Of a stretch of 64,000 bases of DNA, positions 53,578 through 62,538 are shown one piece after another. Below the pieces are notes generated by a model. The model saw only the letters and a program-made list of their open reading frames with translations. It did no database searches and was not told the DNA's origin. A program made the position numbers and the translations under genes. This DNA comes from Anaerolineales bacterium (GTDB taxonomy: Bacteria; Chloroflexota; Anaerolineae; Anaerolineales; Villigracilaceae), in assembly GCA_016927315.1 (NCBI GenBank), contig JAFGMV010000110.1:1-64000 (forward strand), in the 5' to 3' direction. Every line of letters starts with the position of its first letter. Position 1 is the first letter of the stretch.

Positions 53578-54726
53578 TTACTGCTTGTAGATCTGTTCCC
53601 AGGGATCTTTGAGGATGTTCCCCAGGAGGGACCCGGCCATTCCCTGTGCGGGGAGCACATCCCCGTCCGGTTCAACGTATAACCAGGTTTTACCGGCCCC
53701 CCTGGGCGCCTGTTCTTCTTTGACTTCCAGGGAAACCGGGTTGTCCTCCGAGTAAGGAACCGGCAGGTCGAAGGTTAGCGCCAGGTCCAGTTCGGCGGCC
53801 CGGTCGGCCAGCATCGCCAGGGTTTCCTTAAGACTCTCTTCCGATATACTCAACGACAGGCTGGTGACGCCCAGGCCTGCAAGTTTCTCGAGGGTCTGGT
53901 TGGCTTCCTTCAGGTGCGCCGGGGTGACTGTCCAGTGCACGGTAACGAAGATGTCTTCTGGCATGATGCTTTCCAGGGCTTTCCATGAGTGCCTGTCTTC
54001 TGGCTGCAGCAAGAAGAGCAGGTGGTCCAGCCCGGTTTGAAGCAGGTTATTCAGGTACTTCTTGTCAGCCAGTTTCAGGCCATTGGTCAATAGGCCGCAA
54101 ACCTGGCCGTTTTGTTCGGCTTTTTCGATAATCTGGGGGAGGTCTTCCCGCAGGGTGGGTTCGCCGCCGGTCAGGGTGATATGGGGGATGCCGGCTGCCC
54201 AGGCGATGTCCAGTACCCGGCGCCATTCGTCCGTGTTCAATTCCCGGTCGACGCGTTTGGTCGGCGCGTAGTCGGCCTGGCTGTCCTTTGGCAGCTGGTA
54301 GGTCAGCGCACAATCCAGGCGCAGAGGAGCGGGCAGGGCTTCGGAATGGGGCGCCACCCGTTCGAAATCCAGATACGTAACCGGGTCCAGGTCCGGGGTG
54401 TCAATCAAGGTTTCGATGCGTTCCGCGAAATTCAGGAAGTCTTCCAGGGCGGTTGCCTTCCGGATGCGGTAACGTCCGGCGATCTCTTTGGCGGTCTGGT
54501 CAGCTGGCGTGCCTTTGACAAAGTGGTAGGCATATTCAGCCGCAGTGGGGTTGAGATGCAGCACGGTGGAAGCGTTGATCACCAGCATCCCGGAGCCGTC
54601 ATTCCTGAGATGCAGATGCAGACGGTACGGGTCTTTGCCCTCCGGAGTGACCAGGGTATGGTGCATCCCGGTGGGGAGCGGTTTTACGGGGGTGAACAGC
54701 TGTTTGATAAACTCGATCGGGTCCAT
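53578..54726 (-). CDS. Degenerate radical SAM/SPASM-fold protein without cluster cysteines
   Basis: A 382-aa paralogue of the radical SAM enzyme encoded upstream. It aligns from a PqqD-like N-terminal domain (about 20-110) through LTLTGGEPTLREDLPQII, the usual SAM-binding GGE. At the CxxxCxxC position (145-152 in the active protein) it reads LPKDSQAD, so all three [4Fe-4S] cysteines are replaced. The C-terminal YVEPDGDVLPAQG also lacks the two SPASM cysteines. It cannot hold the cluster and is probably a non-catalytic partner or substrate-binding subunit. It is the last gene of the five-gene cluster. Confidence 0.85.
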   Translation of the reverse strand: MDPIEFIKQLFTPVKPLPTGMHHTLVTPEGKDPYRLHLHLRNDGSGMLVINASTVLHLNPTAAEYAYHFVKGTPADQTAKEIAGRYRIRKATALEDFLNFAERIETLIDTPDLDPVTYLDFERVAPHSEALPAPLRLDCALTYQLPKDSQADYAPTKRVDRELNTDEWRRVLDIAWAAGIPHITLTGGEPTLREDLPQIIEKAEQNGQVCGLLTNGLKLADKKYLNNLLQTGLDHLLFLLQPEDRHSWKALESIMPEDIFVTVHWTVTPAHLKEANQTLEKLAGLGVTSLSLSISEESLKETLAMLADRAAELDLALTFDLPVPYSEDNPVSLEVKEEQAPRGAGKTWLYVEPDGDVLPAQGMAGSLLGNILKDPWEQIYKQ

Positions 54727-54752
54727 GCTCTCTCTCCTTTTGGACGGGAGTA

Positions 54753-55088
54753 TTAATCGCGAATAAAGTGGGGCATTTCTTCAGGCAAGTGGAAGGTGAT
54801 CTCAACCAAGCCTGAATACTTCCCGTTTTCATACCAGGGGAACTGGTGGATAATTTCCTTTTGACCTTTTTTCTCAATCGTATAGGTGTTGGTCGTCTGG
54901 CTGCGCATCATTTCGACCAGCTTTGTTCGGGCTGGCTCGGGGTGGCAGTCCAGGAGATTAGCGCCGATCAGGCCGCGGCCTCCATTGCTTGCAAAGGCTT
55001 CGGCGGCCTGGTCGTTCATCTCCAGGATGGTCCCCTCCGGGTCGCAGACGGTGACAGAGCCGTTGAATTCCTTGACCCAGTTATTCAT
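54753..55088 (-). CDS. PAS-domain protein
   Basis: A 111-aa single PAS domain (VTVCDPEGTILEMNDQAAEAF, then LIGANLLDCHPEPARTKLVE, then PWYENGKYSGLVEITFHLP). No kinase, cyclase or DNA-binding domain follows, so it would sense a ligand or redox state, or act as a small-molecule binding subunit. It overlaps the radical SAM stop by 4 bp and precedes the degenerate paralogue by 26 bp, so it belongs to the same operon. Confidence 0.85.
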   Translation of the reverse strand: MNNWVKEFNGSVTVCDPEGTILEMNDQAAEAFASNGGRGLIGANLLDCHPEPARTKLVEMMRSQTTNTYTIEKKGQKEIIHQFPWYENGKYSGLVEITFHLPEEMPHFIRD

Positions 55089-56446
55089 GCAGGTGTACCC
55101 TCCTGGTCCAATTCAAACTGCAGCGGACAGCCGCCGCCGCATTCTGCCAGCAGTTCACAACCTTTACATTTCAATGGCAGCCCCTGCCGTTCGCGCAGAC
55201 GGATGCAGAGTTCGTGGTTCCAGATGGTATCCCACTCGTCGCCCAGGAAGTCGCCTACCGGCGTATAGTACGACTGGCAGGGCAGTACTTTACCGTCCGG
55301 TTCAATGCACATGTTGTACAGCGCCGCGGAGCACCCTTTGACCCCCAGTTCCATCTGGACCGGATCGAAGTTGCAGTATTGGGTGGGGGTATACCAGATC
55401 AGGCGCTGGTTGTTTGCCTGGGTCTTCTGGCGGGCAATTTCCAGCAGACGGGGTAGTTCGCTCTCAGGCAGACCCGTACCAACCGTGGCGCCTTGCCCCG
55501 AGTAGATCAGTGCGTTCAGGCCGATGGTTGGTACGCCGAGTTCGGCCAGGAAGTCCAGGGTGGCCGGGATGGTATGGTGATTGTCTTGCAGCATGGTGGT
55601 GTTGGTCATAATGTACAGCCGGGTATCCAGGGCGTTCTTAAGCCCCTGGATGGTCTGCTGGAAGGCTCTGGCGCGCACCATTTGATTGTGGATGGCTTCG
55701 TCGGACGATTCGACTGTAATCTGGATATGATCTAGCCCGGCCTCGACCAGGCTTTGCAGGAAGTTCTTGTCCGAAAGCCGGCGGGCATTGGTGTTCAGGC
55801 CGGTGATCTGGCCGTTGTGTTCGGCGTAGGCAATCAGCTCCGGCAGGTCATCCCGCAGGGTGGGTTCGCCGCCGGTGAAGACAATGTGTGGGATCCCCAA
55901 CTCCCAGGTCTTGTCGATGATCTGCTTCCATGCGGCTGTACCCAGTTCAGAAGAGCGGCCGGTGGTGAGCGGGGGGTGTTCCGGGTTGTAACAGTGGGCG
56001 CAGTCGTTGTTGCAGCGATAAGTGACTGCCAGGTCCATACGGTAGGGCGCTGAAGGGCGGGCGCTGAAGGGAGCGATCGAATCAAGCCCCAGGTCATGGA
56101 TTGGGCAGGCCCCATCCGGCCGGACCAGGTTATCGAGCTGGTCCCGGATCTCCTGGAAATCCATGCAGGCCTGCGCTTCCCTGACACGATACTGCTGCCG
56201 GATGGTCCTGAGGGCCTGATGCTCCGGGGTTTTTTCGAGGACCAGGAAGGCCATCAGGGCTGCCGTCGGATTGAGATGCATGACCTGGTTGGCATTGACG
56301 ATCAAGGTCCCGTGCCCGTCCTGGTCCACACGCAGGTGGACGCGGGATTTCTCACCGTCATCTTCGTATTGATAGTGATAGAGGCCCGCCGCCGGACCAC
56401 CGGCAGTGAATCTGTCGGGAGTTCTCAGCCTTTGGAAGATATTCAT
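55085..56446 (-). CDS. PqqD-like / radical SAM / SPASM enzyme
   Basis: A 453-aa radical SAM protein with three parts: an N-terminal PqqD-like peptide-binding domain (about 25-105), a radical SAM core with CNNDCAHC at 145-152 and FTGGEPTLRDDLP, and a C-terminal SPASM domain with CIEPDGKVLPCQ and CKGCELLAECGGGCP for further clusters. This is the architecture of enzymes that modify ribosomal peptides (PqqE, SCIFF and sactipeptide maturases). The ATG at 56446 lies 7 bp after the DUF2207 stop; the longer frame overlaps that gene's Cys-Ala tail. Its likely substrate is the tail of the upstream protein. Confidence 0.9.
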   Translation of the reverse strand: MNIFQRLRTPDRFTAGGPAAGLYHYQYEDDGEKSRVHLRVDQDGHGTLIVNANQVMHLNPTAALMAFLVLEKTPEHQALRTIRQQYRVREAQACMDFQEIRDQLDNLVRPDGACPIHDLGLDSIAPFSARPSAPYRMDLAVTYRCNNDCAHCYNPEHPPLTTGRSSELGTAAWKQIIDKTWELGIPHIVFTGGEPTLRDDLPELIAYAEHNGQITGLNTNARRLSDKNFLQSLVEAGLDHIQITVESSDEAIHNQMVRARAFQQTIQGLKNALDTRLYIMTNTTMLQDNHHTIPATLDFLAELGVPTIGLNALIYSGQGATVGTGLPESELPRLLEIARQKTQANNQRLIWYTPTQYCNFDPVQMELGVKGCSAALYNMCIEPDGKVLPCQSYYTPVGDFLGDEWDTIWNHELCIRLRERQGLPLKCKGCELLAECGGGCPLQFELDQEGTPA

Positions 56447-56453
56447 CTTGTCA

Positions 56454-58127
56454 CTATCTGCCGCCGCCGGCGCAGGCGCAGGCGCAGCCGGCGCAGGCAC
56501 AGGCGCAGGCGCAGCCGCTGCTGCCGCCGCTGCTGCGGTAGCTTGAACCGGAGGATTTCGGGACCGGGTTGGTCTTCTCAGTGACCGTTCCGGTGAAACC
56601 GCGGATATCTCCCAACACCTTGGAGGACATATTCTGGACGCCCCCCACAACCGACGCGGCAAAAGCGGAACCTGGGATGGAAGCCCCGCCCGGAACTTTC
56701 CCGGTGGTGGAGGTCATGGCCGGCATACCCCCGCCGGTTGAAGGGGCTGAAGGCCGGTAGCCGGGATCATAGTGGTGCCACCAGATGGGCATGAAGATCG
56801 GCCCGGTGAAGGTGCGGCGGGTGCGTTCGTCGTAGTCTTTATCCAGCATGGTCCATTCCAGGGCTTCTTCGAAACGCTGGCTCTTGACTTCCGGTGTGTC
56901 GGCGGCCTCAACCTGGGCCCAGGCCCGTTCGTTGAGCTTCTTATAGTAATCAACGGTTTCCTTGCGGCTGAAGCCTCTCATCTTCTGACCGACGCTCTTG
57001 ACCAGGTTGATGGTCATGGTTTGCAGCTTGTTGCGGCGCACAAGGGGTTTGTTCTCTTCGAAGGCTTCCAGGAATTCTTTTTCGTAGGTGTGCAGCTTTT
57101 CAGGGATGGGTTTGGTAATATCCAGCTGCAGGGGATCCTTGGAGACCACTTTCGCGGCGTCTTTCTTGATGACTCCGAACAGGATCATGGTCATGACCTT
57201 ATCGAGAGGGGTTTCCATCAGGATGGCGGCTTCGACTGCCGATAGACCGCGCTTGATGCCGTGGCCTTCGACCGAAATCTTGGGCGGCAGGTATTTCAAC
57301 TTCCGGTTGCGGTTGCCGATGGCGGCGAGAACAGGCATGCCAAAGAACAGCAGGAAAAAGAAGCCGGGACAGGCGCAGCTCATGAAATTATCAAGATCGA
57401 ACCTGAAGGCAGGAACAACAGGAGGCGCGACGATCGCCTCTTCCGGAATGTAGGTCTTCGGGAAAGAAGCGCCGAATTTATACTGCGTGTGAGCGTTGGC
57501 GTTTGCTGCCCGCCAGGTGTACATCACCCGTCCGGATGAATCTAAACCGGTTTCGGGTTCCTGCGGCCCCGGCCAGCTGCTGCTGGGAACATGGAACTTG
57601 GGCTCTTCAGGCAGTACCCCGGGAGGCAGGTGGTAGACCACAGTCAGGTCTGTACTGCCGGTAACGTACTCACTGCCGAACCACGTCGGTGAAAAGACGC
57701 CGCTGGCGTATGAGTTATCGTCGCTGTCATCATAGATCACATTCCTGACCTGGCCCACATACACATGGACCGTCCCGGTCTGCCCGGCCGGGATCTGTTT
57801 GTTTTCCAGGACTACCGCGAAACCTGAACCGCTGCCCTGGTAATCGGAGCGTGAAACAGAGACGACACTGCCGTCGACATCCGCACTGGCGGTGTTGATG
57901 TCAAAGCTGCTGTTGGGCATGCCCATATCGACAAAGTCGATGGCGTGGGCGCCGCTGTTGTTGGCGAACACCAGGGTATAGTCCAATGACATGGTACCGT
58001 CGGCGTTCCAATAGACATGCACGACCTCTTTGGGTACGCCAAAGGAATAACTCTGCGCCAGGACGCCCGTTGTCAGCACCAGTGCAAAGAGGATCGTCAG
58101 AACAGAAGCCAGAAAACGTCGTTTCAT
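56454..58127 (-). CDS. DUF2207-like membrane protein with a Cys-Ala repeat tail
   Basis: A 557-aa protein: signal peptide (1-25), an external domain of about 220 residues, a membrane helix around 251-271 (CACPGFFFLLFFGMPVLAA), a cytoplasmic region with helical domain (about 300-440), a Gly/Ser/Pro-rich linker, and a tail reading GSSG(CA)4G(CA)3GGGR. Seven Cys alternate with Ala at the extreme C-terminus. By the positive-inside rule the tail is cytoplasmic, where a radical SAM enzyme could act. GGAGGTAACACC precedes the ATG. I infer, but cannot prove, that the tail is the substrate of the adjacent enzyme. Confidence 0.85.
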   Translation of the reverse strand: MKRRFLASVLTILFALVLTTGVLAQSYSFGVPKEVVHVYWNADGTMSLDYTLVFANNSGAHAIDFVDMGMPNSSFDINTASADVDGSVVSVSRSDYQGSGSGFAVVLENKQIPAGQTGTVHVYVGQVRNVIYDDSDDNSYASGVFSPTWFGSEYVTGSTDLTVVYHLPPGVLPEEPKFHVPSSSWPGPQEPETGLDSSGRVMYTWRAANANAHTQYKFGASFPKTYIPEEAIVAPPVVPAFRFDLDNFMSCACPGFFFLLFFGMPVLAAIGNRNRKLKYLPPKISVEGHGIKRGLSAVEAAILMETPLDKVMTMILFGVIKKDAAKVVSKDPLQLDITKPIPEKLHTYEKEFLEAFEENKPLVRRNKLQTMTINLVKSVGQKMRGFSRKETVDYYKKLNERAWAQVEAADTPEVKSQRFEEALEWTMLDKDYDERTRRTFTGPIFMPIWWHHYDPGYRPSAPSTGGGMPAMTSTTGKVPGGASIPGSAFAASVVGGVQNMSSKVLGDIRGFTGTVTEKTNPVPKSSGSSYRSSGGSSGCACACACAGCACACAGGGR

Positions 58128-58155
58128 GGTGTTACCTCCCCGCCATATGCGGAAT

Positions 58156-58183
58156 TCTACAATCTACAATCTACAATCTACAA
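58156..58183. repeat. Short tandem repeat (7 bp, four units)
   Basis: TCTACAA is repeated four times without interruption in the 68-bp gap between the zinc-ribbon gene and the DUF2207-like gene. It lies about 30 bp upstream of the DUF2207-like start on the minus strand. Confidence 0.8.
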
Positions 58184-58195
58184 TCCAAAATTCGC

Positions 58196-58603
58196 CTACC
58201 ACTTGGGTTCTTCGGTTAATTGGTACACCGTGTCACAGTAAGGGCAGTTGACCATGGGGGCGCCGTCGACCAGTTTGATGTTTTTCGAGGTGAGCGCGCC
58301 GCCGCAGGATTGGCACTTCATCTGCTCGATCTTGGTCTGGCCGGGCAGGTCAACCTGCAGGGTTACATTTTGTTGGGCAGCCTGTTCAGCTTTTTGCTTA
58401 CGCATCGCTGTCACCACCAGTACAACACCGCCTGCGACCAGCAGCACGCCGATCAATATCAATCCGACAGCCAGGGGCTGCCAGGCCGTGTCTCCCATTT
58501 GCGGATCGAGTGAACCCAGGTAAATGAAGCCGCCTCCGCCGATGCCGCAGGCGGCCATTGCGAAGAGCACAACCGCGAGTATGTATGCAACGTTCTTGGA
58601 CAT
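58196..58603 (-). CDS. Small membrane protein with zinc ribbon
   Basis: A 135-aa protein with two hydrophobic helices (about 7-30 and 44-65), a short charged segment, and a C-terminal zinc ribbon MKCQSCGGALTSKN ... VNCPYCDTVY. The topology places the ribbon in the cytoplasm. It is the first gene of the five-gene radical-SAM cluster, 68 bp upstream of the DUF2207-like gene. Confidence 0.82.
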   Translation of the reverse strand: MSKNVAYILAVVLFAMAACGIGGGGFIYLGSLDPQMGDTAWQPLAVGLILIGVLLVAGGVVLVVTAMRKQKAEQAAQQNVTLQVDLPGQTKIEQMKCQSCGGALTSKNIKLVDGAPMVNCPYCDTVYQLTEEPKW

Positions 58604-58912
58604 GGATTGCCTCCTGTTAAGATATACGCAGAAGCGTATAGAAAAGTAGCAAGAATTGGACGCATTGTCCCAGCGAGGGGACGAAACAGTATCCTTTTAT
58701 ATACCAGTTAGCAAATACCTGGAACTACAGGATGAGTCTCGTGTTATCAATGCTGACCGTTAATACTTTAGCATCATCCGGTTTTTCGCGCAAATGACTT
58801 TTGTCCTTTTTTGTTTAGGTGATAAAAAGGAACTTCCAGCGTGTATACTTACCAGGCGGCTGCTACCCGTTCCTGGTCGTCTGATGCCATTACCCAAGCC
58901 AATGAGGATCCC
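58604..58912. other. Intergenic stretch between divergent genes
   Basis: About 309 bp separating the radical-SAM cluster from the mutase gene. I see no gene, no riboswitch consensus and no clear promoter pair here, although both transcription units must start in it. Confidence 0.4.
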
Positions 58913-60565
58913 ATGTCCATTAAGAAAGAAATGAATCGCTGGGAAGAAACGACGCTGAAGCAAGTTACAGACCGTTTTCCCGAGCGTAAAGAAAGTTTCC
59001 AACTCTCTTCAGGGATCGAGACGCCCCGCCTGGGTGTTCCCGAAGGCCCTGCCTGCGAATATGAAAGCAAACTCGGTTTTCCCGGCGAGTACCCCTTTAC
59101 CCGTGGTGTTCAGCCAACGATGTATCGCGGCCGTTTCTGGACCATGCGCCAGTATGCCGGTTTTGCGACCGCAGAGGAATCGAACCGCCGCTATCGTTAC
59201 CTGTTGGAGAATGGCCAGACTGGGCTGTCGGTGGCCTTTGACCTGCCCACACAAATTGGTTACGATGCGGATGATCCCATGTCGCTGGGAGAAGTGGGGA
59301 AAGTGGGGGTCTCTATCTCGTCGGTTGAGGAGATGGCCGCTCTGTTCGAACAGATCCCTCTGGATAAAGTATCGACCTCCATGACCATTAACGCCCCGGC
59401 CGGGGTGCTGCTGGCGATGTATATTGCAGTTGCCAGGCGCCAGGGCGTCGAGATGAAAGCCCTGCGGGGCACGATCCAGAACGATATCCTGAAAGAGTAT
59501 GTGGCGCGCGGCACTTACATTTTCCCGCCAGAACCCTCCATGCGCCTGATCACGGATATCTTCCAGTTCTGCTCGCAAGAGATCCCGGGTTGGAATACAA
59601 TCTCAATTTCAGGCTACCATATCCGGGAAGCCGGTTCGACGGCTGCGCAGGAAGTGGCTTTTACCCTGGCAGACGGGATCGCTTATGTCCAGGCGGCTAT
59701 CGAGGCCGGGTTGGATGTGGACGATTTTGGGCCGCAGCTTTCATTTTTCTTCAATGCACACAACAACCTGTTCGAAGAGGCGGCCAAATTCCGGGCAGCC
59801 CGGCGCCTGTGGGCCGGGGTCATGCGTGAACGCTTCAAAGCCCGTAATCCAAAGTCGTGGATGCTGCGTTTCCATACCCAGACGGCCGGTTCGACCCTGA
59901 CAGCCCAACAGCCGGAAAACAATGTGGCCCGGGTTACCATCCAGGCCCTGGCGGCCGTGTTGGGCGGCACTCAGTCTCTGCATACCAACAGCATGGATGA
60001 GGCCTTATGGCTGCCGACCGAACGCTCTGTACAGGTCGCCCTGCGTACTCAGCAGGTGATTGCCTGTGAGTCTGGGGTGGCTGATTCGGTTGATCCGCTG
60101 GGGGGGTCCTATCTGGTGGAGCACCTGACGGATGAGATTGAGCGCATCGCCGGGGAGTATATCCGCAAGATCGATGATCTGGGCGGGGCCCTGCCGGCGA
60201 TCGAGAAGGGATATATCCAGCGTGAGATCCAGGATGCGGCGTATGCGGCCCAACAGGCCGTCGAAACGGGTGAACAGGTTGTGGTGGGAGTCAACAGGTT
60301 CCAGGTTGACGATGAGATCAACCTGGAAAGACTTGCCATCGATCCGGCAGTTGAAGCAGGCGTCAGGGAGCGCCTGGCAGCCCTGCGCGCCGGCCGTGAT
60401 CCTGCCAGGGTGGCTGATCTGCAATCCCGGTTGGACCGCGCTGCCCGGGGAGATGACAACCTGATGCCGCTCTTCATCGAGTGTGTGGAGAACTGCCTGA
60501 CCTTGGGTGAGATCTGCAATACCCTGCGGGGCGTTTGGGGTGAGTACCAGGCCCGGGGTTTTTGA
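58913..60565 (+). CDS. Methylmalonyl-CoA mutase large (alpha) subunit
   Basis: A protein of about 550 aa of the mutase substrate-binding TIM-barrel half. [52 protein letters not shown] and [16 protein letters not shown] are signature segments. The B12-binding domain is absent here and would be a separate gene. It interconverts methylmalonyl-CoA and succinyl-CoA. The ATG at 58913 has GAGG at 5-bp spacing; an open frame from 58841 exists but has no Shine-Dalgarno site. Confidence 0.95.
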   Translation: MSIKKEMNRWEETTLKQVTDRFPERKESFQLSSGIETPRLGVPEGPACEYESKLGFPGEYPFTRGVQPTMYRGRFWTMRQYAGFATAEESNRRYRYLLENGQTGLSVAFDLPTQIGYDADDPMSLGEVGKVGVSISSVEEMAALFEQIPLDKVSTSMTINAPAGVLLAMYIAVARRQGVEMKALRGTIQNDILKEYVARGTYIFPPEPSMRLITDIFQFCSQEIPGWNTISISGYHIREAGSTAAQEVAFTLADGIAYVQAAIEAGLDVDDFGPQLSFFFNAHNNLFEEAAKFRAARRLWAGVMRERFKARNPKSWMLRFHTQTAGSTLTAQQPENNVARVTIQALAAVLGGTQSLHTNSMDEALWLPTERSVQVALRTQQVIACESGVADSVDPLGGSYLVEHLTDEIERIAGEYIRKIDDLGGALPAIEKGYIQREIQDAAYAAQQAVETGEQVVVGVNRFQVDDEINLERLAIDPAVEAGVRERLAALRAGRDPARVADLQSRLDRAARGDDNLMPLFIECVENCLTLGEICNTLRGVWGEYQARGF

Positions 60566-60643
60566 GGCGATGGTTGTTGATCGAGTCAAGGATGAATCCC
60601 GAATTTATAAGGGCAGGGTTTCCCAAAAATGCCATAGTCCGTG

Positions 60644-60682
60644 ACCAAACCTGTGGCAGTTTTTTACCAAACCAGTGACAGT
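60644..60682 (+). repeat. Imperfect 18-bp direct repeat
   Basis: ACCAAACCTGTGGCAGTT (60644-60661) is followed by ACCAAACCAGTGACAGTT (60665-60682), 16 of 18 matches at a 21-bp period. It is located between the mutase and the MFS gene, possibly a regulator site. Confidence 0.55.
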
Positions 60683-60794
60683 TCTGACGGCCGGCCCGGG
60701 GAAATGCCCGGCTGGTATCCCCCTGGCAGGTTTTCTGATCAAGCTGTCATGCTCTGCTGTATAATGGGGGATATTCTCATCAAGGGAGAGCGCC

Positions 60795-61973
60795 ATGTAT
60801 CAGAACAAAGCACTTCGTTACGGTATGTTTGGTCTGCTGTATTTTATACAGGGTACCATTCTCAGCTATTTTACTGCGTTGAATGCTCTCTATTTCCTTT
60901 CACGCGGGTTGAGTATGACCGATGTGGGGATTTTTGGAGTGATTGCCCTGATCCCGTTTGTGATCAAGGTCTTCCTGGGGATGTTGAGCGACCGGATCAA
61001 CCTGTTTGGCGCCGGGCATCGAAAACCATATATCCTGATCGGCCTGATGGTTCAGGTGGTCTGCCTGGCGGCGGCGCCGCTGGTCGATCCCGGACAGTAT
61101 TACTGGGGTTTTGTGGCGCTGGCCTTTACCCTCCAGATGGGGATGGCGCTGTATGACACCTGTACGGACGGGCTGGCGCTGGATACCACCCCGGCTGAGG
61201 AAGAGGGCGCCATCCAGGCGTTTATGGTTGCCGGGCGAGCGCTGGGGGTGGTGATTACCGCCTCTGTGCTGGGATTGATCGCCGATGCGGTCTCCTGGTC
61301 GGCTGTTTTCTGGCTGCTGGCCGTCGTGACGCTGGTCCCGGCGCCCTTTGTACTGGGGATCAAAGAAGGCGCACGCCCGGTTGAGCGAACCTTTGAGTGG
61401 AGCGCTTTCAGGGTTTTCAAACAACTTGAAGTGGTCTTCCTGGCTTTGTTGGGGTTTGTGTTCTTCTTTATCATTGCCGGCGCAAACCAGCTGGTCAATC
61501 CCTTCCTGCAGGAAACCTTTGGCATTTCTTTGACGCAGGCGGGTTTGTACACCACATTCTGGGGCATCGGTGTCGTCTTGGGCGGCGTTTTTGGAGGCAG
61601 TGTTTATAATGCCATTGGTATGCGCAACGCCTCATTTTCAGCAATTGTGGTTGGAGTGCTGGGGATTACCGCCTTGGCCGTGACCCCCAATCCTATGCTG
61701 GCGTTTGGCCTGGTTTTCCTGTTTGGGCTGGCTTATGGTACCCAGCAATCGGTGTACTATGCCCTATCGATGCATTATACGGATGCCCGTATTGCCGCCT
61801 CCATGTTTTCGATCCTGATGGCGATTACCAATGTGGCCCAGGGCGCTGGGATGGGCGTCAGCGGTCTGCTGGTGGACAATTTTGGCTTCCGCTGGACGTT
61901 CGGTTTCCTGGCGGTCTTTAACTTGCTGGCGCTTCCGCTGCTGCCGCGTATATTCAGCGTCCGGAAAGCCTGA
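60795..61973 (+). CDS. MFS transporter
   Basis: A 392-aa 12-helix transporter with the MFS loop FLGMLSDRINLFGAGHRKPY after helix 2. A TATAAT at 60760-60765 may be its -10 box; a matching -35 is poor. GGGAGAG precedes the ATG. The substrate is not evident; the family includes folate-biopterin-type and sugar-cation transporters. Confidence 0.88.
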   Translation: MYQNKALRYGMFGLLYFIQGTILSYFTALNALYFLSRGLSMTDVGIFGVIALIPFVIKVFLGMLSDRINLFGAGHRKPYILIGLMVQVVCLAAAPLVDPGQYYWGFVALAFTLQMGMALYDTCTDGLALDTTPAEEEGAIQAFMVAGRALGVVITASVLGLIADAVSWSAVFWLLAVVTLVPAPFVLGIKEGARPVERTFEWSAFRVFKQLEVVFLALLGFVFFFIIAGANQLVNPFLQETFGISLTQAGLYTTFWGIGVVLGGVFGGSVYNAIGMRNASFSAIVVGVLGITALAVTPNPMLAFGLVFLFGLAYGTQQSVYYALSMHYTDARIAASMFSILMAITNVAQGAGMGVSGLLVDNFGFRWTFGFLAVFNLLALPLLPRIFSVRKA

Positions 61974-62016
61974 GCCAGAATGGACCTGAAATATCAACTT
62001 ACAGTCAGGATATCTT

Positions 62017-62529
62017 ATGGAAATTAAATTCAATGGACAGTACAACCAGAAGACCTTCTTCCGGGCGGTTCAGGTTGCCAACCAGCCGCGCGGCAGCCGC
62101 CGCTGGATCCGGCCGATCATGCTGGCCGCACTACTTATCTCAGCGGGCGTGCTTGTCTCACGACTGCTTGAAAATGGGGATGTGATGGATAACGCCATGT
62201 ATATTGTGGTTGTGATGATCCTGGGTAGTTTTGTGTACCGTGCTTATACAGCCTCCTATTTTGCGGCGCGCCGGATGTGGACCAACCCGAACCTGCAAGA
62301 ACCGCTGGTGGGGTACGTCAATAAAAAGGGCATCACCTACATACTTGAAGATGGGGTGAATGTAATCCCCTGGGCGCGCTACAACCGGGTGCGGAAAGAG
62401 TCTGATGTGGTCGCCCTGGTAACCCGCGACGGATTGATGACAGCCTTCCCGCGCAGTTTTTTTAAGAAGGATGCAGACTGGCAGAAGTTCATCAAACTGG
62501 TCGGCGCCTCCGTGATTTCTATGACCTAG
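62017..62529 (+). CDS. YcxB-like membrane protein
   Basis: A 170-aa protein with two membrane helices (about 33-52 and 62-80) and a C-terminal soluble domain (GITYILEDGVNVIPWARYNR ... FPRSFF) that resembles YcxB C-terminal regions. The function of the family is unknown. It follows the MFS gene by 43 bp and ends 9 bp before the GNAT gene, so all three may be cotranscribed. Confidence 0.72.
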   Translation: MEIKFNGQYNQKTFFRAVQVANQPRGSRRWIRPIMLAALLISAGVLVSRLLENGDVMDNAMYIVVVMILGSFVYRAYTASYFAARRMWTNPNLQEPLVGYVNKKGITYILEDGVNVIPWARYNRVRKESDVVALVTRDGLMTAFPRSFFKKDADWQKFIKLVGASVISMT

Positions 62530-62538
62530 GAGCCAGGG

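Noticed and set aside
54112-54756. 214-aa plus-strand open frame
   Set aside because: It is a shadow of the degenerate radical SAM gene on the other strand.
56446-56662. Ala/Pro-rich N-terminal extension of the radical SAM frame
   Set aside because: It is read from the Cys-Ala tail DNA of the upstream gene in another frame; the ATG at 56446 follows that gene's stop.
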